A stretch of DNA of 5,083 nt from an uncultured Clostridium sp. (GTDB lineage Bacteria > Bacillota > Clostridia > Clostridiales > Clostridiaceae), in NCBI RefSeq assembly GCF_937920395.1, contig NZ_CALEVF010000001.1, forward strand, positions 1 through 5,083. Reading direction: 5' to 3'. A program made the position numbers and the translations under genes. Positions 1-5,026 of this stretch are shown in pieces. Position 1 is the first letter of the stretch; each line of letters starts with the position of its first letter. The notes under the pieces are model-generated. The model saw only the letters and a list, made by a program, of their open reading frames with translations. It was not told where the DNA came from and searched no databases.

Positions 1-754
1 TAAAAGGAAAGGTGGTTTCATCCATATTTACAGTACCAATTATATATAAGTTCTGTGGGATATAAACGTCACCGTATTTATCATAAGCTCTTTCATCTTT
101 TATATTTCTTGTTTCCATAGATGATAGAATATCACTAAAATAATACTCCACTCTCGTTAAATTCATTTCTTCAAGACATAAAAAATAAGGCTTATCTATG
201 TTTTTCATGGCCTCGTAAGCAGCATCAATAATAATGCCTGGAACAAATTTATTTTCAATGTTTCTGTACCCTAATAGATCTGTTGCATCTGACCAGTCTG
301 GTCTCACAGGAACTAGTTGAATCATCACCTGCGGTGCTGCAACAGCTTCGCAGAAGATGCATTGACGACTTCAGAAGGAGATGTAGACTACAATTGAATT
401 TTTCTCTTTGTTACAGCATATAACTGCCATTTTTAAAAGTAGGAGACTATCCTTCTGAAATGTCGTTAAATCTTTGATTATCACGATTAGCACCAACTGC
501 TTGTGCAAATAGTTCTACTATTTTACTTTTTCCAATACCTGATATACCTGAGAGAATAACAAAAGGTTTGGTTTTTAAACTAAGATAAAAATTAGTAATT
601 AGATCTTTTGTATAATAAAATCCTTTACTCGTTATGTATTTATGAATATATGTAACTTCATCATTAATATTGCTTACCGTACTGTTTTCCGGACTAAATA
701 ATTTTCATTTCCAGTAGCCATATCTACCCATGAATCTTTTTTACTTTTCTCCAT
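1..754 (-). pseudogene. mcrB: McrB-type AAA+ restriction GTPase, N-terminal part, frameshifted and interrupted; runs off the window
   Basis: McrB proteins are GTP-hydrolysing AAA+ motors that work with the nuclease McrC to cut modified DNA (type IV restriction). Seen here: an ATG at 752-754 with AAGGTG at 761-766 and a start MEKSKKDSWVDMATG. The frame breaks near 694-702 and resumes one frame over as LFSPENSTVSNINDEV. Walker A GISGIGKS is at 525-548, followed by VELFAQAVGANRDNQRFND. A TAG at 447-449 lies in inserted DNA. The protein resumes at about 325 in another frame with MIQLVPVRPDWSDATDLLGY. Walker B (CLEEMN) is near 161-178 and the sensor motif GTVNMDETT at 11-37. The rest lies beyond position 1, where mcrC would be expected further downstream. 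With a frameshift and an insertion in the ATPase core, the copy should be inactive. The family call is confident; the exact subfamily is not. Confidence 0.85.
326..466. mobile_element. Small palindromic insertion splitting the mcrB-like gene
   Basis: The McrB-like protein matches its family up to NQRFN (near 465) and again from IQLVPVRPDW (near 322). The roughly 140 bp between do not fit the protein and are out of frame. The segment holds an inverted repeat with arms 365-379 (ACGACTTCAGAAGGA) and 450-466, whose reverse complement is ACGACATTTCAGAAGGA; the arms differ only by a 2-base gap. Next to it is a GC-rich hairpin, 329-339 pairing with 343-353 over a 3-base loop. On the plus strand a short frame ends FAEDALTTSEGDVDYN then stop at about 396, possibly the tail of a lost protein. 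No transposase is present, so this may be a MITE-like or remnant element. I see no convincing target duplication, so the borders are approximate. Confidence 0.55.
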
Positions 755-786
755 TTAGTACACCTTCTTCACTTTATAGTATGGTA

Positions 787-792
787 ATTGTA
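787..792 (-). promoter_or_regulatory. Candidate extended -10 promoter of the mcrB-like gene
   Basis: On the minus strand the stretch reads TGATACAAT: the hexamer TACAAT preceded by the TGn element of extended -10 promoters. It lies 32 bases ahead of the ATG at 754, with the AAGGTG ribosome site between. I see no good -35 box at 17 bases. It is placed after the hairpin at 864-892, which fits separate transcription of the restriction gene. Confidence 0.35.
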
Positions 793-863
793 TCATAATT
801 AAGGCTAATTTTTATTGGGTTATTCAATTGTTTTACTTAACTATATTAATTAAAAAGTGCTTT

Positions 864-892
864 AAGGGATTCCCACTGTTTGGAAATCCCTT
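864..892. terminator. Hairpin terminator between the immunity-like row and the mcrB-like gene
   Basis: A 12-bp stem with one mismatch (864-875 pairing with 881-892) encloses the 5-base loop CTGTT. On the plus strand it is followed directly by TTTT and later T-rich sequence. On the minus strand the T run (CTTTTT) starts about 8 bases past the stem. It may work in both directions. Its place at the end of the minus-strand row suggests it stops read-through into the mcrB-like gene. Confidence 0.5.
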
Positions 893-944
893 TTAGGGTT
901 TTATAATTTTACATTCTTTTTAAATATTATTTGTTTTATTTATT

Positions 945-1239
945 TTAACAACTATTCCCAAGGGTCAGGTACTTTTCATAGTTTTGATGTGAAGCAGACA
1001 AACTATGTTGCTAAACTTTAGAATAAATTTCAAATCCATACATATCACATTACCACTTTTGAAAGATTACTTAATAGTTCTTCTATGGCCCATGTATAAT
1101 CACTTATTATCTTATTTTTAATTTCTTCATAATCTTGCTAATCATAAATATGAGATTATTTCTATCTACTTGCATCATACTAGATGAACTAACGGATCTT
1201 ATAATATCTTGCATTTCATTTATATACTTTTTACTCTAT
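945..1239 (-). pseudogene. Heavily broken remnant of a small immunity- or toxin-like gene
   Basis: No intact frame exists, but three protein-like stretches follow each other in different frames. The first, from about 1239, reads SKKYINEMQDIIRSVSSSS then MMQVDRNN; it covers the 64-bp repeat also found at 3833-3896, where the same peptide occurs. The second, 1045-1137, reads DYEEIKNKIISDYTWAIEEL and is helical and charged. The third, 945-1046, reads DMYGFEIYSKV, a TAG at 1011-1013, then QHSLSASHQNYEKYLTLGN. Joining them needs two frame changes and one stop. The repeat supports the first part well; linking the other two to the same gene is inference. I do not recognise the family. Confidence 0.4.
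1155..1218 (-). repeat. 64-bp repeat, copy A (pairs with 3833-3896)
   Basis: Matches 3833-3896 at about 58 of 64 bases without gaps. Read on the minus strand, both copies encode EM(K/Q)DIIR(P/S)VSSSS(I/M)MQVDRNN. Of the six differences three are silent, so the repeat descends from a coding segment rather than from a non-coding element. Confidence 0.85.
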
Positions 1240-1261
1240 ACTCGTTTTTCACAATGTTTTT

Positions 1262-1307
1262 GCATAAAAACAGAGTCAATGTTCCCTCTATTAGAAAAAT
1301 CGGCTCT
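1262..1307 (-). terminator. T4, degraded hairpin terminator
   Basis: Arms 1294-1307 and 1272-1285 form about 12 of 14 pairs, counting G-T wobbles, with two mismatches and an 8-base loop. A GTTTTTATGC tail follows on the minus strand. The upper arm and loop closely resemble T3 (shared AATAGAG and TTTCTAATAGA), and the tail TTATGCAAAA is shared with the sequence after T1. It follows the remnant at 1371-1619 and precedes repeat copy A. Confidence 0.55.
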
Positions 1308-1370
1308 ATTCAAGTACTTACTTGACTTATACCATACAATATTATTAATTTTTTTCTTCTTATTACATTC

Positions 1371-1619
1371 TTATTTCCCACCATAAGCATCATCTAACCC
1401 AGTACAATCATCCATTCCCGGATTACTTCTTACAAATGAATTTATAACTCCTTCCCAAGAACTATATTTTTTAAATAGTTTCTCTGGTATAGCCCCATCT
1501 GAATTTTGATATTATCTCATGTTTTTAGCTCTCATTGATTCTAATGCTCCTAAATTCCCCTCTTTGATATAAGTATCTATTCTATGAGCATTTCGTTCAT
1601 TAACTTTCACAATTCTTAA
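1371..1619 (-). pseudogene. Remnant of a C-terminal toxin-like domain with one in-frame stop
   Basis: From the codon after a TAG at 1620-1622 the frame reads VNERNAHRIDTYIKEGNLGA, then MRAKNMR, a TAA at 1512-1514, and resumes YQNSDGAIPEKLFKKYSSWE, ending VRSNPGMDDCTGLDDAYGGK and TAA at 1371-1373. Continuous protein-like sequence on both sides of the stop argues for a single nonsense change, probably CAA (Gln) to TAA. There is no start codon with a ribosome site at the 5' end, so the domain has lost its N-terminus. It lies just after T3 and before T4 with no intact partner gene. A glycine-rich C-terminal end would fit the tip of a secreted polymorphic toxin, but I cannot name the family, and an immunity protein is possible. 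Confidence 0.5.
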
Positions 1620-1650
1620 CTAATTCAAAATGCTTTCGCAGATTTTAGTA

Positions 1651-1697
1651 TATTTAAAATAAAGCTAATACTTCTTCTATTAGAAATATCAACTCTA
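1651..1697 (-). terminator. T3, hairpin terminator after the 110-aa gene
   Basis: Arms 1683-1696 and 1661-1674 pair over 14 positions, several of them G-T wobbles, with loop 1675-1682. The tail on the minus strand is TTTATTTTAAATA. It lies about 70 bases past the stop of the gene at 1765-2097 and is related in sequence to T2 and T4. Confidence 0.6.
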
Positions 1698-1764
1698 TTC
1701 ATTCTTATTATAGTCAATTCATTTATTATAAGTTAAAATTAACCCAATCAAAATCTACTGTTTT

Positions 1765-2097
1765 TTAAGTTAATACCTTCCATAATTCCTTTTTTATATT
1801 ATCTAAATAATTATTAATTTTAATACGTTCATTAAAATCATTCCTCCACACGAAAAATTCAGATAATCCCCCTTTAGGAGGGTACAGACTACTATGAATT
1901 TCTTTAACCTCTTTAATTGTTTTATTATCTTCACAAAAATTATTTAGTATGCAATCATTCAATATTTTAACTATATACTTTACTTCATTTATTGCGAAAT
2001 CAACTTCTCCCTTACCTTCTCTTTCAAGAATCTTTAGCAAATTGCTAAATAACTCAAATAATTTTAAGATGAACTTTTGATTTTCATTAACACTCAT
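1765..2097 (-). CDS. Small hypothetical protein, probable immunity protein (110 aa)
   Basis: Intact frame with an excellent start: AGGAGGT is 8 bases ahead of ATG. The protein is soluble, with no signal peptide or membrane segment. Residues 5-55 look mostly helical (FILKLFELFSNLLKILERE). The most distinctive part is LYPPKGGLSEFFVWR at residues 71-85, followed by a charged helix ending KKELWKVLT. I have the impression of a widespread family of small bacterial proteins with a YPP-GGLS-F-WR core found near polymorphic toxins, but cannot name it securely. It starts 36 bases after the stop of the gene at 2134-2457, so the two are probably cotranscribed, and T3 follows. The immunity role is inferred from size and neighbourhood; no toxin partner is visible beside it. 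Confidence 0.7.
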   Translation of the reverse strand: MSVNENQKFILKLFELFSNLLKILEREGKGEVDFAINEVKYIVKILNDCILNNFCEDNKTIKEVKEIHSSLYPPKGGLSEFFVWRNDFNERIKINNYLDNIKKELWKVLT

Positions 2098-2133
2098 ATT
2101 GATTTACCTCCTATCCCCAACCATTATACCCCC

Positions 2134-2457
2134 CTATTTTACCACGATTATATCATTAAAATAGTCTATACTATCTATATCAATATTTATAAATTTAAAA
2201 TCTTTCGTGTACACACCTTCAACCCCATGCCATATAGCATATGCTGATGCCCTTTTAAATACTTCGTATTTTTGATCCCTTGTTATCTTCTCCAAATGTC
2301 CATTATTCTTGTTTAAAATATTATTTGCACTAATCCACCAAACTTTATCTCTAAAATCAGCGACTGTTAATATAATAGAACAACTTGAATCTTCATATTT
2401 TATTTCATCTCTACCATCATCTGTTATCTTATAATACTTTTCATATTGTTTATTCAT
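2134..2457 (-). CDS. Small hypothetical protein, probable immunity protein (107 aa)
   Basis: Intact frame starting at an ATG with GGAGAA 7 bases upstream. It is soluble, with no signal or membrane segment. It reads as alternating strands and helices: YEDSSCSIILTVADF (residues 21-35), a Trp pair at 40-41 in DKVWWISANN, a Lys/Arg-rich helix around 57-74, then IWHGVEGVYTKDF and a hydrophobic end NDIIVVK. I do not recognise the family. It lies 67 bases after the broken gene at 2525-2770 and 36 bases before the 110-aa gene, in what looks like one transcription unit ending at T3. A compact acidic or mixed-charge protein with no catalytic motif, in a row of similar genes, suggests an immunity protein. 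This is inference. Confidence 0.65.
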   Translation of the reverse strand: MNKQYEKYYKITDDGRDEIKYEDSSCSIILTVADFRDKVWWISANNILNKNNGHLEKITRDQKYEVFKRASAYAIWHGVEGVYTKDFKFINIDIDSIDYFNDIIVVK

Positions 2458-2524
2458 ATATTCAATTCTCCTACCTTATATTTATATGTGCTATTAGTTC
2501 ATTATGGCTTACTAGATGTTTTCA

Positions 2525-2770
2525 TTAATTAGTAAGTTCTATTTTTCTTCTTCGAACTTCTTCAAGAAAATGTTCGCACGCCTCACTTTCATTAATTGTT
2601 TAATATTTTATAACTTCTCCTATCCGTTCAATATTTTCTATTACATACTACTTACTTTTCTTATATTCTAAGTCAAACGGCCCCATCATTAAAACATCTA
2701 AATCTTTTTTATAAACGCATCTTCCTATCTTTTCATCACTAATAATTTTCATTACCTCTTGAATATTCAT
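2525..2770 (-). pseudogene. Small immunity-like gene with two in-frame stops
   Basis: ATG at 2768-2770 has a perfect AAGGAG site 8 bases upstream, and the frame stays open in protein-like sequence to 2525 apart from a TAG at 2648-2650 (codon 41) and a TAA at 2600-2602. Pieces: MNIQEVMKIISDEKIGRCVY and MMGPFDLEYKKSK, stop, YVIENIERIGEVIKY, stop, TINESEACEHFLEEVRRRK. All three lie in one frame with no indel, so the intact protein would have had about 81 residues. The stops are most simply Gln or Trp codons changed by single transitions. The gene starts 12 bases after the stop of the remnant at 2783-3007, the usual spacing of a toxin tip and its cognate immunity gene. A 40-aa N-terminal product could still be made. 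Confidence 0.6.
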
Positions 2771-2782
2771 ATTTCACTCTCC

Positions 2783-3007
2783 TTAACGTATTTCTTTAAG
2801 CGTACCTATTTCCATTAATTCTTTTACAGTTAATGTTATCTGAGTTTGAATTCCTCCACCTATTGGATTATATACTGCAGCTATTTTACCCTCGTTAGTT
2901 ATACCACTATTATCATACAATTTCGTCAAAAATTCAGCCTTTCTTGTTGCAACTAATGTTGCATTGTATCCACCCCAGGTGCTTTTAGCTCCCGAATTAA
3001 TAATATC
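2783..3007 (-). pseudogene. Orphan C-terminal toxin-like domain (74 codons), N-terminus lost
   Basis: Open frame from just after a TAG (3008-3010) to TAA at 2783-2785, with no start codon or ribosome site at its 5' end. It reads DIINSGAKSTWGGYNATLVA, TRKAEFLTKLYDNSGITNEG, AAVYNPIGGGIQTQITLTV and ends GTLKEIR. The compact, Gly-rich sequence stops 12 bases before a small gene with a strong ribosome site. That is the arrangement of a polymorphic toxin tip and its immunity gene, with the tip left behind after the delivery part was replaced or deleted. The 5' edge directly abuts the stop of the gene upstream (3015-3017), with no terminator between, which suggests a deletion or recombination joint at about 3008-3015. 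The toxic activity is unknown; I see no motif I can assign. Confidence 0.55.
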
Positions 3008-3014
3008 CTAAAAA

Positions 3015-3417
3015 TCACAAAATTTTAAAACCAAAATAAGTTTCGCAACATTGATTTATCCTCTTCATATATCCCCACATTCCTTCTGCCTCATTTCTTC
3101 CATCCCAATCATAATACTTCAATAATTTATCTTTATTATTTAATAATGTTCTTCTAATCTCATAAATAAATTTTTCTCTATTAAAATCAAACGGCGACCG
3201 TTTATTTCTCTCATTTTCAATCTGAATATACCATATATTTATTGCATCATCATATGAACTTCCCATATCAAAGTACATATTCCTATCATTTTTCGCAAGT
3301 GTATTATATAGATTTTTACCTGTAATCTTTCAATTTCCAGTTCCATCCACATTTTTTGTTAGTCGATATTTTTCTGATTTATTTTGAATACTCAAATTTC
3401 TCAATTATTTCATCCAT
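3015..3417 (-). pseudogene. Immunity-like gene of about 134 codons, broken by a frameshift and a TGA
   Basis: The longest open part starts at the ATG at 3278 (87 aa), but protein-like sequence runs well upstream. From 3417: MDEIIEKFEYSK, then TAA at 3379-3381. One frame over, from 3383, NKSEKYRLTKNVDGTGN is followed by TGA at 3330-3332 and KITGKNLYNTLAKNDRN, leading straight into MYFDMGSSYDDAINIWYIQ, a basic middle, and the end YMKRINQCCETYFGFKIL. A Trp at the TGA (GNWKITG) would be natural, so TGG to TGA is likely. The ATG at 3278 has no good ribosome site, so I treat it as an internal Met. It begins about 30 bases past T2. Family not recognised; immunity-like by size and setting. Confidence 0.55.
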
Positions 3418-3446
3418 TACTTCTTACTCTTCTCAATTTCTTTGTA

Positions 3447-3489
3447 TCATAAAAAGAGCTAATGTTTCCAACCTGAAATATTAACTCTT
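3447..3489 (-). terminator. T2, hairpin terminator after the 106-aa gene
   Basis: Arms 3475-3489 and 3454-3468 form 14 of 15 pairs around a 6-base loop. A TTTTTATG tail follows on the minus strand, 11 bases past the stop of the gene at 3500-3820. It is the cleanest member of the related set T2, T3, T4. Confidence 0.75.
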
Positions 3490-3499
3490 ATCATTATTA

Positions 3500-3820
3500 T
3501 TATAATATATAAATTTCATTAATAGTTAAGGGCGTTCCGATATTTTTCCTATCGTTACTATCAAATTCATTACTTATAAAAGAATCAAACCAATATTCAA
3601 CTACTTTTTTGTGATATATATTCTTTAGGTCATCTTTGTTATCGTTTAATCTAAAAAAACAATATTTTATGTCATCACCTATGTCTTCCATCATTCTACT
3701 GTTTTTTTGTGCATTTGCTTTTTCTTCATCACTTTGGAATAAGTTCGGAAGGCTCATTCCCGTTCCAACATTTATTTTAACCGTTCCTACTTCATCGCAA
3801 GCTTGAAATATATATTCCAT
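3500..3820 (-). CDS. Small hypothetical protein, probable immunity protein (106 aa), possibly 5'-truncated by a TGA
   Basis: Frame opens at ATG 3818-3820 with only a weak GGTGA site ahead and ends at TAA before T2. The protein starts MEYIFQACDEVGTVKINVGT, continues GMSLPNLFQSDEEKANAQ and ends TPLTINEIYIL. It is soluble and acidic, with no signal or membrane segment. Family not recognised. The frame stays open upstream: two codons before this ATG is TGA (3824-3826), before that TGG, and before that the repeat-encoded EMKDIIRPVSSSS and IMQVDRNNIW. An ATG at 3890-3892 would give 129 residues plus the TGA position. So the true gene may be the longer one, with a Trp codon changed to TGA and the present ATG used by reinitiation, or it may be a plain overlap of an older remnant with a short gene. 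Confidence 0.6.
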   Translation of the reverse strand: MEYIFQACDEVGTVKINVGTGMSLPNLFQSDEEKANAQKNSRMMEDIGDDIKYCFFRLNDNKDDLKNIYHKKVVEYWFDSFISNEFDSNDRKNIGTPLTINEIYIL

Positions 3821-3832
3821 ATTTCACCATAT

Positions 3833-3896
3833 ATTATTTCTATCTACCTGCATAATACTAGATGAACTAACGGGTCTTATGATGTCTTTCATTTCA
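3833..3896 (-). repeat. 64-bp repeat, copy B (pairs with 1155-1218)
   Basis: About 58 of 64 bases match copy A. The minus-strand frame, open from just past T1, reads AKLYSEMKDIIRPVSSSS then IMQVDRNNIW and a TGA. Copy B is in frame with the 106-aa gene, whereas copy A leads into broken sequence, so copy B is probably closer to the intact ancestral arrangement. Confidence 0.85.
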
Positions 3897-3910
3897 CTAT
3901 ATAATTTTGC

Positions 3911-3957
3911 ATAAGAAAAGGGCTAACACAGGATTTTTGTTTCCTATATTAGCCTTT
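3911..3957 (-). terminator. T1, strong hairpin terminator after the 101-aa gene
   Basis: A 13-bp stem (3942-3954 pairing with 3921-3933, two G-T wobbles) encloses an 8-base loop and extends a few pairs at its base. CTTTTCTTAT follows on the minus strand. It lies about 65 bases past the stop of the gene at 4021-4326. A TTT also follows on the plus strand, but no plus-strand gene needs it. Confidence 0.8.
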
Positions 3958-4020
3958 GAATTTTAGTGTCTATTTAACTTTTTACAAATTTTTGATTACT
4001 AGGTTATACTATTTCTCCGT

Positions 4021-4326
4021 TTATAATTTTTTATATTTATTAGCTATTCCCAAAAGTCTTAATCCTAATTCAGAATCCAAATCCCATGAATCAACTATAG
4101 CTCTAGGATATCCAGGTATATATTTTTGTGGATTTGATGTATCCTTCATTATTTTAAGTTCTTCTATAATTCGTTGCAGCTGAGATTCATTCGCGTTGTT
4201 ACCTAATCCTCTTTTGTGTAATTGTATCTCGGCCTCGATATCAGCTATTCCTTGCTCGATTAATTTAATAGTCTGTTCTTCTTTATTATTTATGGCTCCA
4301 GTATATTGTTTATGTCCTTTATCCAC
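4021..4326 (-). CDS. Small hypothetical protein, probable immunity protein (101 aa), GTG start
   Basis: The start is GTG (4324-4326), with AAGGAG 10 bases upstream; a stop lies a few codons further up in the same frame, and the only later ATG (residue 60) is too far in. The protein is soluble and helical: residues 15-40 (EEQTIKLIEQGIADIEAEIQ) and 46-62 (ESQLQRIIEELKIMKD) look like two antiparallel helices. They are followed by a conserved-looking YPRAIVDSWD (73-82) and a final helix LGLRLLGIANKYKKL. The sequence seems familiar from small uncharacterised Bacillota proteins, but I cannot give a family name. The coding start overlaps a short C-terminal remnant in another frame. T1 follows. The role as an immunity protein is inferred from context. 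Confidence 0.65.
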   Translation of the reverse strand: MDKGHKQYTGAINNKEEQTIKLIEQGIADIEAEIQLHKRGLGNNANESQLQRIIEELKIMKDTSNPQKYIPGYPRAIVDSWDLDSELGLRLLGIANKYKKL

Positions 4327-4367
4327 CGTCGTTCTACTCCTTCTTTATAACGAATTCCATTTTCAAT
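4290..4367 (-). pseudogene. Possible 25-codon C-terminal remnant overlapping the 101-aa gene start
   Basis: In the frame beside the GTG-started gene, sequence after a TAA (4368-4370) reads IENGIRYKEGVERRWIKDIN and ends NILEP with TAA at 4290-4292. A protein tail overlapping the start of the next gene would fit a toxin tip and its immunity gene. The stretch is short and could be chance. Confidence 0.25.
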
Positions 4368-4381
4368 TTAGTCACGATTAA

Positions 4382-4425
4382 ATATGTACATATGCTAAAA
4401 GTCGATATTTCCCCTGGGAAACATC
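4382..4425. promoter_or_regulatory. Two palindromes between the 157-aa and 101-aa genes
   Basis: The gap holds a perfect 12-bp palindrome ATATGTACATAT (4382-4393). It also holds a 22-base imperfect palindrome (4404-4425) built on TTTCCC-CT-GGGAAA with flanking GAT and ATC. The 2-base spacer is too tight for a good RNA hairpin and no T run follows, so a protein-binding site is more likely than a terminator. No regulator is encoded in the window. Confidence 0.3.
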
Positions 4426-4464
4426 TTATTATTACCTCATGCTCTAGCTTATACCACATTATTT

Positions 4465-4470
4465 ATTATA
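4465..4470 (-). promoter_or_regulatory. Candidate extended -10 promoter of the 101-aa gene
   Basis: Minus strand TGTGTATAAT is a consensus TATAAT with a TG one base upstream. It overlaps the stop codon of the 157-aa gene and lies about 140 bases ahead of the GTG start, before the two palindromes. I see no matching -35 box. In DNA this AT-rich the match may be chance. Confidence 0.25.
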
Positions 4471-4939
4471 CACAATTTGATAAATATTTTCTTAAGTTAA
4501 CCTTGTTAATCCTTATTTCATTTACCTGTTGTCCTGTAAAATTTAAAATAGGTGTCTTTATAACAACTAATTCTTCTATCGTTTCTAAACTTACTGCTTT
4601 TTCAAATATAAATTGTTCCTTCTTAACAAATGCTAACTTCTTAATATATATTTCATTTGAAGTATATAAATCAATAGTGTTTGTATCAAGTAAAGTTTTA
4701 TCAACCAATAGGGGCTCAAAATATTCATTTTCGTACAATACCTTATAAGTCAACCAATATATCATATCTACATCATGTTTACTCACAATTTTCGAAAAAA
4801 GATTTCCATGTATATTTCCCATAATATCTACAAATTTTTCAAATCCATAATCACAACTTTCACTAGTAATTTTAATGTTTTCCCCAACTACTTGAAAAGA
4901 ATATTCTTTATTTTTATAAATACAAAATGTTTCACTCAT
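4466..4939 (-). CDS. Hypothetical protein, probable immunity protein (157 aa)
   Basis: The largest intact gene in the window. ATG at 4937-4939 has GAGG 8 bases upstream. The N-terminus looks like a beta hairpin (FCIYKNKEYSFQVVGENIKI), followed by a helical region with Trp (DVDMIYWLTYKVLYENEYFE), a strand-rich middle, and an end NEIRINKVNLRKYLSNCV. There is no signal peptide, membrane segment or catalytic motif that I can see. The start lies 17 bases after the stop of a short C-terminal remnant (4957-5022), and a possible insertion-sequence end lies beyond. This suggests an immunity gene kept after its toxin was cut away by an insertion. Family not recognised; the function is inferred from layout alone. 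Confidence 0.65.
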   Translation of the reverse strand: MSETFCIYKNKEYSFQVVGENIKITSESCDYGFEKFVDIMGNIHGNLFSKIVSKHDVDMIYWLTYKVLYENEYFEPLLVDKTLLDTNTIDLYTSNEIYIKKLAFVKKEQFIFEKAVSLETIEELVVIKTPILNFTGQQVNEIRINKVNLRKYLSNCV

Positions 4940-4956
4940 TTCATCAACCTCATATC

Positions 4957-5022
4957 TTATTTAACTAGTACCCATCCCTTTGATTTTTTATATATGAATT
5001 GTGTGTTATATTTCCTAATTTT
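4957..5022 (-). pseudogene. C-terminal tail of a lost protein, probably a toxin tip
   Basis: Between TAA at 5023-5025 and TAA at 4957-4959 the frame reads KIRKYNTQFIYKKSKGWVLVK. It has no start codon. A short basic-hydrophobic tail ending 17 bases before a well-initiated small gene is what remains of a toxin C-terminus when everything upstream is replaced, here by possible insertion-sequence DNA. Only 21 residues are visible, so this is weak evidence. Confidence 0.35.
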
Positions 5023-5026
5023 TTAT

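Noticed and set aside
329..466. Integron attC site or group II intron end
   Set aside because: I see no attC core triplet pairs and no domain V-like hairpin; only simple inverted repeats are present.
1135..1386. Plus-strand open frame of 83 codons
   Set aside because: It is Phe/Leu/Ile-rich because it is antisense to AT-rich remnants, has no ribosome site, and runs over repeat copy A and terminator T4.
3330..3826. Use of TGA as Trp (altered genetic code)
   Set aside because: TGG is used for Trp in the intact genes and the McrB-like gene, and other remnants also carry TAA and TAG, so ordinary decay explains the stops better.
1262..3957. CRISPR-like array formed by the repeated hairpins
   Set aside because: The hairpins are hundreds of bases apart, diverged, and each follows a gene or remnant with a T-rich tail, so they are terminators.
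3956..4381. Two plus-strand open frames (3956-4183 and 4196-4381)
   Set aside because: Both are shadows of the 101-aa minus-strand gene and lack ribosome sites.
4392..4748. Plus-strand open frame of 118 codons
   Set aside because: It is antisense to the well-initiated 157-aa gene and has no ribosome site; its hydrophobicity follows from the AT-rich complement.
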